DNA of 64,000 bases from Sphingomonas palmae (GCF_900109565.1 NZ_FNZZ01000004.1:372001-436000); one strand, 5' to 3'; positions 8,728 to 19,056 are shown, numbered from the stretch's first letter. Made by a program: numbers and translations. Notes: generated from the sequence alone by a model not told the origin.

Positions 8728-9768
8728 ATGGGCGAAAGCGAACTGATCGGGGCGCTCGACGCACGGGTGAAGCGGCGCGAGGAGCGGCGCGCGTTCTTCG
8801 GCCAGGCGCTGGGTGCCGCCGCTTTGGGTGGTGCGATGCTGGCCGCCGGCCGCGCGGGCGCGCAGACCGCGACGCCGACCCCCACGCCCTCGCCGACCGC
8901 GACCTCCACGACGCCGATCCTGGGCCCGTCCGATTACCTGAACTTCGCGCTCAACCTCGAATATCTCGAGGCGAACTTCTACGCCTTTGCGACCACCGGC
9001 GCGGCGATCGTCTCGACGCTGCAAGGCGGCGTCGTCACCGCGGGCGTGCAGGGCGCGGCGACCGGCGGACGCGCGGTCAACTTCACCGATCCCGTCGTGG
9101 CGCAATATGCGCGCGAGATCGCGGCGGACGAACTCGCCCACGTGACGTTCCTGCGCTCCAGCATCGGGGCGCTGACGGTTGCGCAGCCCGCGATCGACCT
9201 GAGCCCGGCCGGCGCCTTCACCACCGCGGCGCGTGCCGCCGGGCTGGTGGGCGGGAGCGCGACCTTCGACCCGTATTCCAGCGACGAGAACTTCCTGCTC
9301 GCCTCGTTCCTGTTCGAGGATGTCGGCGTCACCGCCTACAAATCGACCACCGCGTTGCTCACCTCAACGCTGCGCGAGGCGGCGCAGGGTATCCTGGCGA
9401 CCGAGGCCTATCATGCCGCGATGATCCGTGGGACCTTGTACCGCAAGGGGATCCAGACGCCGTCGCTCGGCCTGATCGAGGCGGCGCAGAAGATCTCGGA
9501 CGCGCGCGACACGCTCGACGGCAGCGTGACCGAGAACCTGACGCTCGGCTACGCCCCCGACGACGATCAGGGGATCACGCCGACGACCAACGCGGCGGGC
9601 GAGACGGTGTCGAACATCGTCCCGCTCAACAGCAACGGCCTTGCCTACAGCCGGACGAGCGACCGCGTGCTCAACATCCTGTATCTCAACCGGGCAGCAG
9701 TGACCTCGGGCGGGTTCTTCCCCGCCGGCGTCAACGGCGCGATCAAGACCAGCGCCGCCGCGACCTGA
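8728..9768 (+). CDS. Tat-exported ferritin-like domain protein (copy 1)
   Basis: 346 residues. RREERRAFFGQALGA is a twin-arginine-type signal followed by a hydrophobic stretch, then a Thr/Pro linker (TPTPTPSPTATSTTP). The helical ferritin-like domain carries LEYLEANFY, DELAHVTFLR, FLFEDVGVTAYK and EAYHAAMIR. These give two E-x-x-H motifs and extra acidic residues, enough for a di-iron site. Relatives are annotated as desiccation-associated or Rds1-like, with poorly known function. GAAGG (8714-8718) is nine bases from the ATG at 8728 but abuts the in-frame ATG at 8719, so 8728 is preferred. A paralogue follows 54 bases downstream. Confidence 0.85.
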   Translation: MGESELIGALDARVKRREERRAFFGQALGAAALGGAMLAAGRAGAQTATPTPTPSPTATSTTPILGPSDYLNFALNLEYLEANFYAFATTGAAIVSTLQGGVVTAGVQGAATGGRAVNFTDPVVAQYAREIAADELAHVTFLRSSIGALTVAQPAIDLSPAGAFTTAARAAGLVGGSATFDPYSSDENFLLASFLFEDVGVTAYKSTTALLTSTLREAAQGILATEAYHAAMIRGTLYRKGIQTPSLGLIEAAQKISDARDTLDGSVTENLTLGYAPDDDQGITPTTNAAGETVSNIVPLNSNGLAYSRTSDRVLNILYLNRAAVTSGGFFPAGVNGAIKTSAAAT

Positions 9769-9822
9769 CGCGGCGCCTGTCTGCACCTGTCCGATCCTTC
9801 TCGCATAAAGTGTCCCGATCCC

Positions 9823-10929
9823 ATGACCGACCTCATGACCGATCCCGAAGTCGCCAACACGATCCTCACCGCTTCGGCCGAGCGCCGGGCCGAGCGTCGC
9901 CGCTTCATCAAGCTGGCGAGCGGCGGCGTTGCGGTGGCGGGCGGGCTGACGCTGCTCGCCGCCTGCGGTGGCGGGGACAGCAATCCCGCACCGTCGCCGA
10001 CACCGACGCCCTCACCGACACCGTCGGCGAGCAGCATCGCGGCCGAGGTCGACGTGCTCAACTTCGCGCTCCAGCTCGAATATCTCGAGGCGCAATTCTA
10101 CGCTTACGCCGCGACCGGCGCGGGGCTGCCGGCGAATTTGCTGTCGGGCACGGGGACGCAGGGGGCCGTGACCGGCGGGCGCCGCGTCACCTTCACCGAT
10201 CCGGTGGTTGCCGCCTACGCGCGCGAGATCGCGGCGGACGAGGTCGCGCACGTGACGTTCCTGCGCTCGGTGCTTGGCAGTTCGGCAGTGGCGATGCCCG
10301 CGATCAACATCGACGGCAGCGCGTCGGGCGCGTTCAGCACCGCCGCGCGCGCCGCCGGGCTGATCGGCGCGGGCGCGGCGTTCGACCCCTACGCCAGCGA
10401 CGAGAACTTCCTGCTCGGCGCGTTCATTTTCGAGGATGTGGGCGTCACCGCGTACAAGGGCGCGTCGGCGACGCTGATCTACACCGCGGGCTATCAGGAA
10501 GTGACCGCCGGGCTGCTCGCAGCGGAGGCCTATCACGCCGGCCTGATCCGCACGACGCTCTACCAGAAGGGGCTCGCCACGCCGAGCTTGCGCACCAGCG
10601 CCGACGCGATCTCCAACGCGCGCGACGTGCTCGACGGCGTGCAGGCGCCGACCGCTACGCCGACGCCGACGCCGACGCCCAGCCCCACACCGACCTCGAC
10701 CGCGACCGGATTGCCGACCGGCGTCGACAGCCGCGACCTCGATCAGGGGATCACCGGCACGTCGACCGTGTCGAACATCGTGCCCGCCGACGCGAACGGC
10801 ATCGCGTTCAGCCGGACAGTCGGACAGGTGCTCAACATCGCGTTCCTCAACAATGCGGCGGTGACGAGCGGCGGCTTCTTCCCCGCGGGGGTCAACGGCA
10901 ATCTGAAGACCAGCGCCAAGAGCAACTGA
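9823..10929 (+). CDS. Tat-exported ferritin-like lipoprotein (copy 2)
   Basis: 368 residues, clearly paralogous to the gene before it. The signal combines a twin-arginine motif (ERRRFIKLASGG) with a lipobox-like LLAAC, so it may be Tat-exported and lipid-anchored, unlike copy 1. The ferritin-like domain keeps LEYLEAQFY, DEVAHVTFLR, FIFEDVGVTAYK and EAYHAGLIR. A second Thr/Pro tract (PTPTPTPSPTPTSTAT) interrupts the C-terminal part. Both copies end with the shared block VTSGGFFPAGVNG. Gene duplication followed by different anchoring is my inference. Confidence 0.85.
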   Translation: MTDLMTDPEVANTILTASAERRAERRRFIKLASGGVAVAGGLTLLAACGGGDSNPAPSPTPTPSPTPSASSIAAEVDVLNFALQLEYLEAQFYAYAATGAGLPANLLSGTGTQGAVTGGRRVTFTDPVVAAYAREIAADEVAHVTFLRSVLGSSAVAMPAINIDGSASGAFSTAARAAGLIGAGAAFDPYASDENFLLGAFIFEDVGVTAYKGASATLIYTAGYQEVTAGLLAAEAYHAGLIRTTLYQKGLATPSLRTSADAISNARDVLDGVQAPTATPTPTPTPSPTPTSTATGLPTGVDSRDLDQGITGTSTVSNIVPADANGIAFSRTVGQVLNIAFLNNAAVTSGGFFPAGVNGNLKTSAKSN

Positions 10930-10940
10930 GGCGCGAGCGC

Positions 10941-10965
10941 CTTGGTCGATCGTAGATTGACCAAG
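10941..10965. terminator. Hairpin after the ferritin-like pair
   Basis: CTTGGTC (10941-10947) pairs perfectly with GACCAAG (10959-10965), 12 bases after the stop codon. There is no T-run; probable end of the two-gene unit. Between here and the riboswitch (10966-11106) I see no gene. Confidence 0.45.
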
Positions 10966-11106
10966 AGTCGCTGCGGCGGCCAGCGGTGCCGCCCGGCACC
11001 GTCTGACGACGTGATGGCTGTCGGTGCGCTCGACCATCGCGCGGCCTCACTCCTAACGCCGAATAACCCTTTCCCTCGCTCGCCTCGCGCGCCTATACTC
11101 GCTCCA

Positions 11107-13095
<1,989 letters not shown>

Positions 13096-13101
13096 AGGGT
13101 G

Positions 13102-13131
13102 AGCGGCCCCGTGCAGGTGCGCGGGGCTGCT
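13102..13131 (+). terminator. Terminator-like hairpin after thiC
   Basis: AGCGGCCCCG (13102-13111) pairs with CGGGGCTGCT (13122-13131), with one G-U pair that works only in plus-strand RNA. It begins seven bases after the thiC stop. The T-tract is poor. Confidence 0.55.
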
Positions 13132-13142
13132 GCATTACACGC

Positions 13143-13424
13143 TTACGGGCACTCAGGCAGACTGAGCAGATTGTTCGGCTGCTCGCCATCGTTCTGGGTC
13201 TTGAGGTACTTGTTGCCGGCCGCGCTGCGCGCGACGATTACCCAGACGCTCTGCCCGCCCGCATAGACGTAGAAACGCCATGTGCCGCGCTCGATCGCGT
13301 CGATCGCCTGCTGTTGCGTGAGCGTCCACGGTGTTGGTGATCGTCCGCCGACATGGGAGATGCGCTCGTGCGCGCTATATCGGTTCGTCTTATTGATGCA
13401 CTCGATCTGAGCTGTTTGCGTCAT
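13143..13424 (-). CDS. DUF3892 domain protein
   Basis: 93 residues. IECINKTNR, HERISHVGG, a W-x-L-T stretch, a middle TWRFYVYAGGQSVWVIVA and the closing KYLKTQNDGEQPNNLLSL match DUF3892 from end to end. The function is unknown. The ATG at 13424 is preferred; upstream in-frame codons add an unrelated Arg-rich extension. GGAG lies about seven bases before it. It converges with thiC, and the hairpin-rich non-coding stretch lies beyond its start. Confidence 0.8.
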   Translation of the reverse strand: MTQTAQIECINKTNRYSAHERISHVGGRSPTPWTLTQQQAIDAIERGTWRFYVYAGGQSVWVIVARSAAGNKYLKTQNDGEQPNNLLSLPECP

Positions 13425-13447
13425 GTCCACACTCCAACGATCCGCGC

Positions 13448-13698
13448 GCAGGTGCCTGCGACGGTTGATCCAAGAGCGGAGGTCCACTAAGTCCCGAGCG
13501 CTGACCAAAGCACTTGAGGGGGTGGGCACCTGCCTCCTCCGATTAGGGTCGCTGCTCAAAGCAGCGGCCCTAATTTCGTTTGGGCTGACGTTAGACACAT
13601 CGCTGCGCCTAGCGTCAGCCATCCCCGCTGAGCCGGGGGAGTTTCCTTTCCACCCTCGCCCACTTTATCGAATACGGGGCTATCCCGGCGGAACCGGG
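13448..13698 (+). ncRNA. Candidate structured RNA region (unclassified)
   Basis: No gene is visible here, but five nested or consecutive pairings are. They are: GCAGGTGCC/GGCACCTGC (13448-13456 with 13525-13533); a 14-bp stem 13542-13555/13561-13574 with loop TCAAA, followed by TTCGTTT; a 12-bp stem 13583-13594/13609-13620; CCCCG/CGGGG (13623-13627 with 13634-13638); and CCCGG/CCGGG (13684-13688 with 13694-13698). The single non-Watson-Crick pair in each of the two long stems is U-G only when read on the plus strand. This points to a plus-strand transcript, possibly ending at the T-rich second stem. No known RNA family recognised. Confidence 0.35.
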
Positions 13699-13925
13699 CG
13701 AGTCTGAGTGGTTCCTAACTAGTAAATCAGGCATGACTACTTGGCAACCCTCCCTAGAAACCCACCCTCTACCACTATATCTAATACGTTACGATAAATA
13801 CCCGATTGAACCTTTCTGTTCCGAAATCGACGTGAACGCGTAGCCGGCAGCTTACGCTTTCTGGCTGGTAGGAGTGAGGCAGGCTTGAGAGAAGGGTAAG
13901 TCGACGCTTCGCGTCGCTGGCCGGG
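13699..13925. other. AT-richer stretch without a recognisable gene
   Basis: The base composition is clearly less GC-rich than the flanks, with many stop codons in all frames. It contains a CGACGC-TTC-GCGTCG hairpin (13902-13916) and nothing else I can name. It could be the decayed remains of an insertion next to a tRNA gene, but no integrase, IS or direct repeat was found. Confidence 0.4.
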
Positions 13926-13970
13926 CGTGTTGCTGGTAGCGAAATAGCGCCGCTATTTCGCGGCAACACG
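13926..13970. repeat. Compound inverted repeat beside tRNA-Gly
   Basis: The outer arms CGTGTTGC (13926-13933) and GCAACACG (13963-13970) and the inner arms GCGAAATAGCG (13939-13949) and CGCTATTTCGC (13951-13961) pair perfectly. Only a small bulge separates inner from outer. It touches the 3' end of the leftward tRNA gene, so it may be its terminator or a REP-like element. Confidence 0.6.
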
Positions 13971-13971
13971 C

Positions 13972-14046
13972 TGGAGCGGGCGAAGGGATTCGAACCCTCG
14001 ACCCCAACCTTGGCAAGGTTGTGCTCTACCCCTGAGCTACGCCCGC
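13972..14046 (-). tRNA. tRNA-Gly (GCC anticodon)
   Basis: The reverse strand gives GCGGGCGTAGCTCAGGGGTA at the 5' end, an anticodon stem-loop CAACCTTGCCAAGGTTG with anticodon GCC, a T-arm GAGGGTTCGAATCCCTT, and an acceptor stem closing with CGCCCGC. TCCA is encoded at the 3' end. The 75-base length with CCA fits. It reads glycine codons GGC and GGU. Confidence 0.97.
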
Positions 14047-14238
14047 TCTGGCGTCTTCGGATCGGTCGGCGAGAAGCCGTTCCGATCGGGGAGCGGCGCC
14101 ACTAGCATCGCCCCCGGGGGTCGGCAATAGCCAATTTCGCGCGCTCGCCACTTTTTGCGCGGGAAGGGGCCGCGGCGGGCAACTGATCGGCTCACCTCGA
14201 TTGACCGCGATCAACCTGACCGATACCCGCCTGTAGCC

Positions 14239-14949
14239 ATGACCGCCCCGACCATCCTGCTCGTCGAGGACGATCCGTCGCTTCGCATGCTGACCGCGCG
14301 TGCGTTGCAGGAGAACGGCTTCCTCGTCCGTCCCGCCTCCGCCGCGCCCGAGATGTGGCTCGCGCTGGAAAACGGCCCCGTCGACCTCGTGCTGCTCGAC
14401 ATCATGCTGCCGGGCACCAGCGGCATCGACCTGTGCCGTACGCTCAGGCAGAAAAGCGATGTGCCGATCATCTTCATGTCGGCGCGCGCGAGCGAGACCG
14501 ACCGCGTCGTCGGGCTGGAGCTGGGCGCGGACGATTACATCGCCAAGCCGTTCGGCACGCGCGAGCTCGTCGCGCGCGTCCGCGCGGTGCTGCGCCGCCC
14601 GCCGATGGACCGGCTGGCGGGCAACGCCGAGCAGGGCGTGCTGACCTTCGACGGGTGGACCATCAACCTGCCCAGGCGTGAGCTGACCAGCCCCACGGGC
14701 GCGATCGTCGACCTGACCGGCGCGGAGTTCGACCTGCTGGTGGTGCTCGCCGACCACGCGCAGCGCGTGATCGCGCGCGAGCGGCTGATCGAATTGTCGC
14801 GCACACGGCTGGGCGACAGTTCCGACCGCTCGATCGACGTGCTGGTCAGCCGGCTGCGCCGCAAGCTGGGCAGCGCAGGGACCCCCGCTCCGATTGTCAC
14901 CGTGCGCGGCGTCGGCTACATGCTGAACGTCGCGGTCGAGCGCCAGTAA
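14239..14949 (+). CDS. OmpR-family response regulator
   Basis: 236 residues. The receiver domain (1-118) has VEDD at 9-12, the phospho-acceptor Asp at about 54 in LLDIMLPG, and the conserved Lys at about 103 in AKPFG. The winged-helix DNA-binding domain (about 135-233) ends with RRKLGSAG and VRGVGYML. It is phosphorylated by the kinase immediately downstream, with four bases between stop and start. The signal and target genes are not evident; the SulP and TorF genes downstream are candidates only by position. Confidence 0.92.
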   Translation: MTAPTILLVEDDPSLRMLTARALQENGFLVRPASAAPEMWLALENGPVDLVLLDIMLPGTSGIDLCRTLRQKSDVPIIFMSARASETDRVVGLELGADDYIAKPFGTRELVARVRAVLRRPPMDRLAGNAEQGVLTFDGWTINLPRRELTSPTGAIVDLTGAEFDLLVVLADHAQRVIARERLIELSRTRLGDSSDRSIDVLVSRLRRKLGSAGTPAPIVTVRGVGYMLNVAVERQ

Positions 14950-14953
14950 GCGC

Positions 14954-16285
14954 TTGCGGCTGCTCCGGCGCCCGGCCTTCGGGCTGCTCGGGCAGGTCGT
15001 CGCGATCCTGCTCATCACGCTGCTGATCGAGTTCGGCGCGAGCACGATCCTGTACGAGCGCGCCAGCGGGTTCGCGGTGCGCGACGACGAGGCCAATCGG
15101 CTGGCCGAGCATCTGGTGATCAGCCGCCGCCTGCTCGCCGAGCGTCCGCCGCAGGGGCGCAGCACGATGGCGGCCGAGCTGACCACCGACCGCTACGCGC
15201 TTACCTGGTCGCCGACGCCGCACCCGACGCCGCGGATCGCTCCCGCGCTCGACGAGATGCAGCGCCAGGTGCTCGAATGGGAGCCGAGCCTGCAGAACGC
15301 CAATCTGCAATTGCGGCTGCTGTCGCCCGGGCGCCGCTCGGTGGTGACGGGGGGCATGCAGCTGGCGGACGGCAGCTGGGTCTATTTCCGCACCCTGGCG
15401 CCGATCGGCGGGATCAGCTTCGCCGCCGAACGGATCGCACTGGCGCTGATCCCGGCGATTGCGCTGATGGTGCTGGCGGGGGTCGCACTCCGGCGCAGTT
15501 TCCGCCCGCTTCGCATGCTCGCCGCCGCCGCCGACCGAGTCGGGCACGGCGCGGTCGAGCCGGTCGAGGTCGACGGTCCCGGCGAGGTGCGCCGCGTCAT
15601 CAGCGCGTTCAACGACATGCAGGAACGCATCCGCGCGCTGATTGCGGGGCGGACGCAGGCGCTCGCCGCGGTCGGCCACGACCTGCGCACGCCGCTCGCA
15701 CGGCTTCATCTGCGCACCGAAGCATTGCCGCGCGACGACACGCGCGAGGCGATCCTCCACGACGTCGCCGAGATGGAGGCGATGATCACCTCGCTGCTCG
15801 CGTTCCTGGGCGGAGCCGAGCCCGAGGCGCCGTCGATGGTCGACCTGGCGGTCTTGTGCGAGACGGTGATCGACGACGCCGCCGATCGCGGGGCCGACGC
15901 GGTGTACGAAGGGCCGGACCACCTCGAGCTTCGTGTCCGCCGGTTGTCGATCAAGCGCGCGATGACCAACCTGGTCGAGAATGCGCTCCACTACGGCAAC
16001 AGCGTCACGCTGACGCTCGCGCGCGAGGGGACGGGCGTGGTGATCCGCGTCGTCGACGACGGCCCCGGCATCCCCGAGGACAAGCTGCGCGAGGTGCTCG
16101 AACCCTTTGTCCGGCTCGACCCCGCGCGCGGGCGCGACACGGTCGGTTTCGGGCTCGGCCTTTCGATCGTCGCAAAGGCAGTGGCGGACGAGGGCGGCAC
16201 GCTGACGCTGTCGAACCGAGCGGAAGGCGGGCTGGAAGCATGCATCAGCCTGCCGGACACACAACGACACAGCGACACACAATAA
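14954..16285 (+). CDS. EnvZ-like sensor histidine kinase
   Basis: 443 residues. Two membrane segments (about 10-28 and 161-179) enclose a periplasmic sensor loop. A HAMP linker (about 180-232) leads to the H-box AVGHDLRTPLARL with His at about 242. The catalytic domain has NLVENALHYG, DDGPGIP and GFGLGLSIV. The start is TTG at 14954; no ATG fits the first membrane segment. Gene order and spacing show it is the partner of the upstream regulator. The stimulus is unknown. The C-terminus ends in a short polar tail (DTQRHSDTQ). Confidence 0.9.
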   Translation: MRLLRRPAFGLLGQVVAILLITLLIEFGASTILYERASGFAVRDDEANRLAEHLVISRRLLAERPPQGRSTMAAELTTDRYALTWSPTPHPTPRIAPALDEMQRQVLEWEPSLQNANLQLRLLSPGRRSVVTGGMQLADGSWVYFRTLAPIGGISFAAERIALALIPAIALMVLAGVALRRSFRPLRMLAAAADRVGHGAVEPVEVDGPGEVRRVISAFNDMQERIRALIAGRTQALAAVGHDLRTPLARLHLRTEALPRDDTREAILHDVAEMEAMITSLLAFLGGAEPEAPSMVDLAVLCETVIDDAADRGADAVYEGPDHLELRVRRLSIKRAMTNLVENALHYGNSVTLTLAREGTGVVIRVVDDGPGIPEDKLREVLEPFVRLDPARGRDTVGFGLGLSIVAKAVADEGGTLTLSNRAEGGLEACISLPDTQRHSDTQ

Positions 16286-16408
16286 CACAGGTGCGCCGAG
16301 CGGCAGCAACGCCCGGTTGATACTCGTTCACATTCGAAAAGGATGGGGAGAGTCGCTGGTGGCTTGTGGTCGTGCTCGCAGTGCCGGTGTCGTCCAGGGG
16401 GCGGCGCG

Positions 16409-17953
16409 ATGAAACACGAAGTGATCGCCCGGCCCGGCGTGTCGGTCCCCTCCCGCCAGTTCTTCGCGCGTGACCTGACCGCGTCGATCGTCGTCTTCCT
16501 GGTCGCGATGCCGCTGTGCATGGGGATCGCGGTCGCCTCGGGCGTGTCGCCGGAAAAGGGGCTGATCACCGGCATCATCGGCGGCATCGTCGTCGGCATG
16601 CTCGCGGGCTCGCCGCTCCAGGTCAGCGGCCCCGCCGCGGGCCTCGCGGTCATCGTCTACGAACTGGTGCGCGATCAGGGGCTGAGCGCGCTCGGGCCGA
16701 TCCTGCTGCTCGCCGGCGCGATCCAGCTGGCGGCGGGCATCTTCCGCCTCGGCGGCTGGTTCCGCGCGATCTCTCCGGCGGTGGTGCACGGCATGCTTGC
16801 GGGGATCGGCGTGCTGATCGTCGCCGGGCAGTTCCACGTCCTGTTCGATGCCAAGCCGTTGCCGAGCGGATTGCAGAACCTGTCGGCCGCGCCCGCGCGG
16901 CTGTTCGGCCTGTCGCCGTTCGATCTGCAGGCGACCGAGATCGCGTTCGGCATCGGCCTCGCCACGATCGCGGCCATGCTGGCGTGGGAGAAGTTCCGTC
17001 CCGCCTCGCTGCGGCTGCTGCCCGGCGCGCTTGTCGGCGTGCTGACCGGCACGCTGCTGGCGGTCGTGCTCGGGCTCGACGTGGCGCGGGTGCAGGTGCC
17101 GGCGTCGATCACCGCCGCGATCGCGCCTCCCGCCGCCGGCTTCTGGTCGCAGTGGCTCGACCCCGCGATCCTGACCGCCGCGCTCGCGATCGCGTTCATC
17201 GCCTCGGCCGAGACGCTGCTGTCGGCGGCCGCGGTCGACAAGATGCACGACGGCGTGCGCACCGACTATAACAAGGAGCTGCGCGCGCAGGGCGTCGGCA
17301 ACATGCTGTGCGGCCTTGCCGGATCGCTGCCGATGACGGGCGTGATCGTGCGCTCCTCCGCCAACGTGCAGGCAGGTGCTGCGACGCGCGCGTCGGCGAT
17401 CCTGCACGGCGCCTGGATCCTAGGCTTCGTGGCGCTGTTGCCGTGGCTGCTGCGCGAGATCCCGATGGCGGCACTGGGCGCGATCCTGGTCGTCACCGGT
17501 TTTCGTCTCGTCAGCCTCGACCACGCGCGTCACCTCGCACGCGACCACGGCCTGCTGCCGGTGCTGATCTGGGCGGCGACGCTGATCACCGTCGTCACCA
17601 CCGACCTGTTGACCGGCGTGCTGGTCGGCATCGCGCTCACCACGCTGGAGCTGGTCCCGCACCTCAGCCGCCTGCGGCTGCGCGTGGTGGAGGGCGGCGA
17701 TGCGGATCGTCACGCAATCGCGCTGAATGGCACCGCGACGTTCCTGACGCTGCCGAAGCTGTCCGACACGCTCGACCGCGCACCCGCGGGGACGCCGGTC
17801 GCACTCGACGTATCGGGGCTGCGCGCGGTCGACCACACCAGCGCGGAGATGCTGCGCGACTGGTTGCAGCGGCGCCGTCAGGCGGGCGGCAGCGTCGACG
17901 TGACGGGTGCGAGTGGCCGGATTGCCACGCTCACCGCGGCGACGGCGCACTGA
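16409..17953 (+). CDS. SulP family anion transporter with STAS domain (copy 1)
   Basis: 514 residues, with about 10-12 membrane helices and the SulP signatures FLVAMPLCMGIAVASGV and SAETLLSAAAVDKMHDG. The C-terminal part from about residue 430 is a STAS domain (VALDVSGLRAVDHTSAEML). SulP proteins carry sulfate, bicarbonate or other small anions across the inner membrane. This copy resembles the bicarbonate/sulfate branch, but the substrate is not fixed by sequence. The ATG at 16409 follows AGGGGG by seven bases. A perfect 9-bp hairpin follows the gene. Confidence 0.87.
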   Translation: MKHEVIARPGVSVPSRQFFARDLTASIVVFLVAMPLCMGIAVASGVSPEKGLITGIIGGIVVGMLAGSPLQVSGPAAGLAVIVYELVRDQGLSALGPILLLAGAIQLAAGIFRLGGWFRAISPAVVHGMLAGIGVLIVAGQFHVLFDAKPLPSGLQNLSAAPARLFGLSPFDLQATEIAFGIGLATIAAMLAWEKFRPASLRLLPGALVGVLTGTLLAVVLGLDVARVQVPASITAAIAPPAAGFWSQWLDPAILTAALAIAFIASAETLLSAAAVDKMHDGVRTDYNKELRAQGVGNMLCGLAGSLPMTGVIVRSSANVQAGAATRASAILHGAWILGFVALLPWLLREIPMAALGAILVVTGFRLVSLDHARHLARDHGLLPVLIWAATLITVVTTDLLTGVLVGIALTTLELVPHLSRLRLRVVEGGDADRHAIALNGTATFLTLPKLSDTLDRAPAGTPVALDVSGLRAVDHTSAEMLRDWLQRRRQAGGSVDVTGASGRIATLTAATAH

Positions 17954-17973
17954 TCCACATTGCCGCTTGATGT

Positions 17974-18002
17974 GAAGGGGAACGCCCGATAGCTTCCCCT
18001 TC
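17974..18002. terminator. Symmetric hairpin after SulP copy 1
   Basis: GAAGGGGAA (17974-17982) and TTCCCCTTC (17994-18002) pair perfectly around an 11-base loop, 20 bases after the stop. It lacks a long T-run; probable terminator that could serve either strand. Confidence 0.6.
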
Positions 18003-18098
18003 GCAGGTGCAGCACTGCCCGCCCGATCGATGATAATCCACGGGTGAGAGCGACGCGTACCGGCAAGCAGGAGGAGCCTCTACAACAAGGAGGTTCCG

Positions 18099-18944
18099 AT
18101 GAAGTACGTTCTGTTATCCGCGCTGGCGCTTTCCGCCGTCGCAACCCCTGCGCTGGCGCAGGAAACCGCCCCGCCCAAGCCCGTCACCGTGTCGGGCAGC
18201 GTCGCCTTGCTGACCGATTACCGCCTGCGCGGCGTGTCGCAGACCGACAAGGAAGGCGCGATCCAGGGCGGGATCACCATCACGCACGAGAGCGGACTGT
18301 ACGGCGGCGCTTGGGCGTCGAACCTCGCAGGTTGGGGCACGTTCGGTGGCTCCAACATGGAGCTCGACCTGATCGGCGGTTATAAGGTGCCGATCGGCGG
18401 CGGCGCGGCGCTCGACGTCGGTCTGACGTGGTACATGTATCCCGGCGGTGCATCGAAGACTGACTTTGCCGAGCCGTTCGCCAAATTGTCTGGGACGGTC
18501 GGCCCGGCGACGGTTCTGGTCGGCGTCGCCTACGCGCCCAAGCAGGAAGCGATCGGCAAATGGTACAATTCCGCCGCCGATTACGCGACCGGCATTCCCA
18601 ATCGCCCGAACAAGAAGAACGACAATCTTTACCTGTGGGGTGATGCCGCCGCCGCAATCCCGACGACGCCGGTGACGCTCAAGGCGCATCTGGGCTACTC
18701 GAAGGGCAACTCGGGTCTCGGGCCGAACGGTACCAGCCCTGCGCCAACCGGCGAATATGTCGACTGGCTGCTCGGCGCCGATCTCGCCATCCCGGGAACG
18801 CCGCTGACGCTCAGCGCAGCCTATGTCGACACCGACATCTCAAATCGCGAATCGGCTTACCTGAAGCCAAATTTCGCCAGCACGAAGAACGGCAGTTCGA
18901 TCGCGGGGTCGACCGCATTGTTCTCGATCAGCGCGGCATTCTGA
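18099..18944 (+). CDS. TorF-type putative porin
   Basis: 281 residues. The signal peptide MKYVLLSALALSAVATPALA is followed by SGSVALLTDYRLRGVSQTD, the hallmark of this outer-membrane family (TIGR02001), and the protein ends SISAAF with a terminal Phe. Such proteins form beta-barrels and are often next to transport or nitrogen genes; the substrate is unknown. A strong AAGGAGG lies six bases before the ATG. It may serve as the outer-membrane partner of the SulP gene just upstream, but that is inference. Confidence 0.85.
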   Translation: MKYVLLSALALSAVATPALAQETAPPKPVTVSGSVALLTDYRLRGVSQTDKEGAIQGGITITHESGLYGGAWASNLAGWGTFGGSNMELDLIGGYKVPIGGGAALDVGLTWYMYPGGASKTDFAEPFAKLSGTVGPATVLVGVAYAPKQEAIGKWYNSAADYATGIPNRPNKKNDNLYLWGDAAAAIPTTPVTLKAHLGYSKGNSGLGPNGTSPAPTGEYVDWLLGADLAIPGTPLTLSAAYVDTDISNRESAYLKPNFASTKNGSSIAGSTALFSISAAF

Positions 18945-18971
18945 CGCGACGCGTCACGAACGAGCAGGGGC

Positions 18972-19031
18972 GGGGGTTTGTATTCCCTCCCGGGAGGGGG
19001 GTTTGTATCCCCGTCCCCGATCCCACATAAG
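18972..19031 (+). promoter_or_regulatory. Direct and inverted repeats over a likely promoter
   Basis: GGGGGTTTGTAT occurs twice (18972-18983 and 18997-19008), flanking the palindrome CCCTCCCGGGAGGG (18985-18998). The second copy contains TTGTAT (19003-19008), which with CATAAG (19026-19031) and a 17-base spacer makes a plausible promoter for the thioredoxin operon. A repressor or activator binding there would overlap the -35 box. Confidence 0.4.
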
Positions 19032-19056
19032 GGCCGCACGCGAACAGGAGCAGCCC

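Noticed and set aside
10640..10710. Possible tandem DNA repeat or CRISPR-like array
   Set aside because: It is the in-frame codon repeat of the Thr/Pro linker; no spacers are present.
13448..13698. tmRNA, RNase P RNA or SRP RNA
   Set aside because: I looked for their conserved core segments and tag-coding sequence and found none on either strand.
13699..13971. Prophage or integrative element at tRNA-Gly
   Set aside because: No integrase, no duplicated tRNA end and no mobile gene seen within the window; only composition hints at it.
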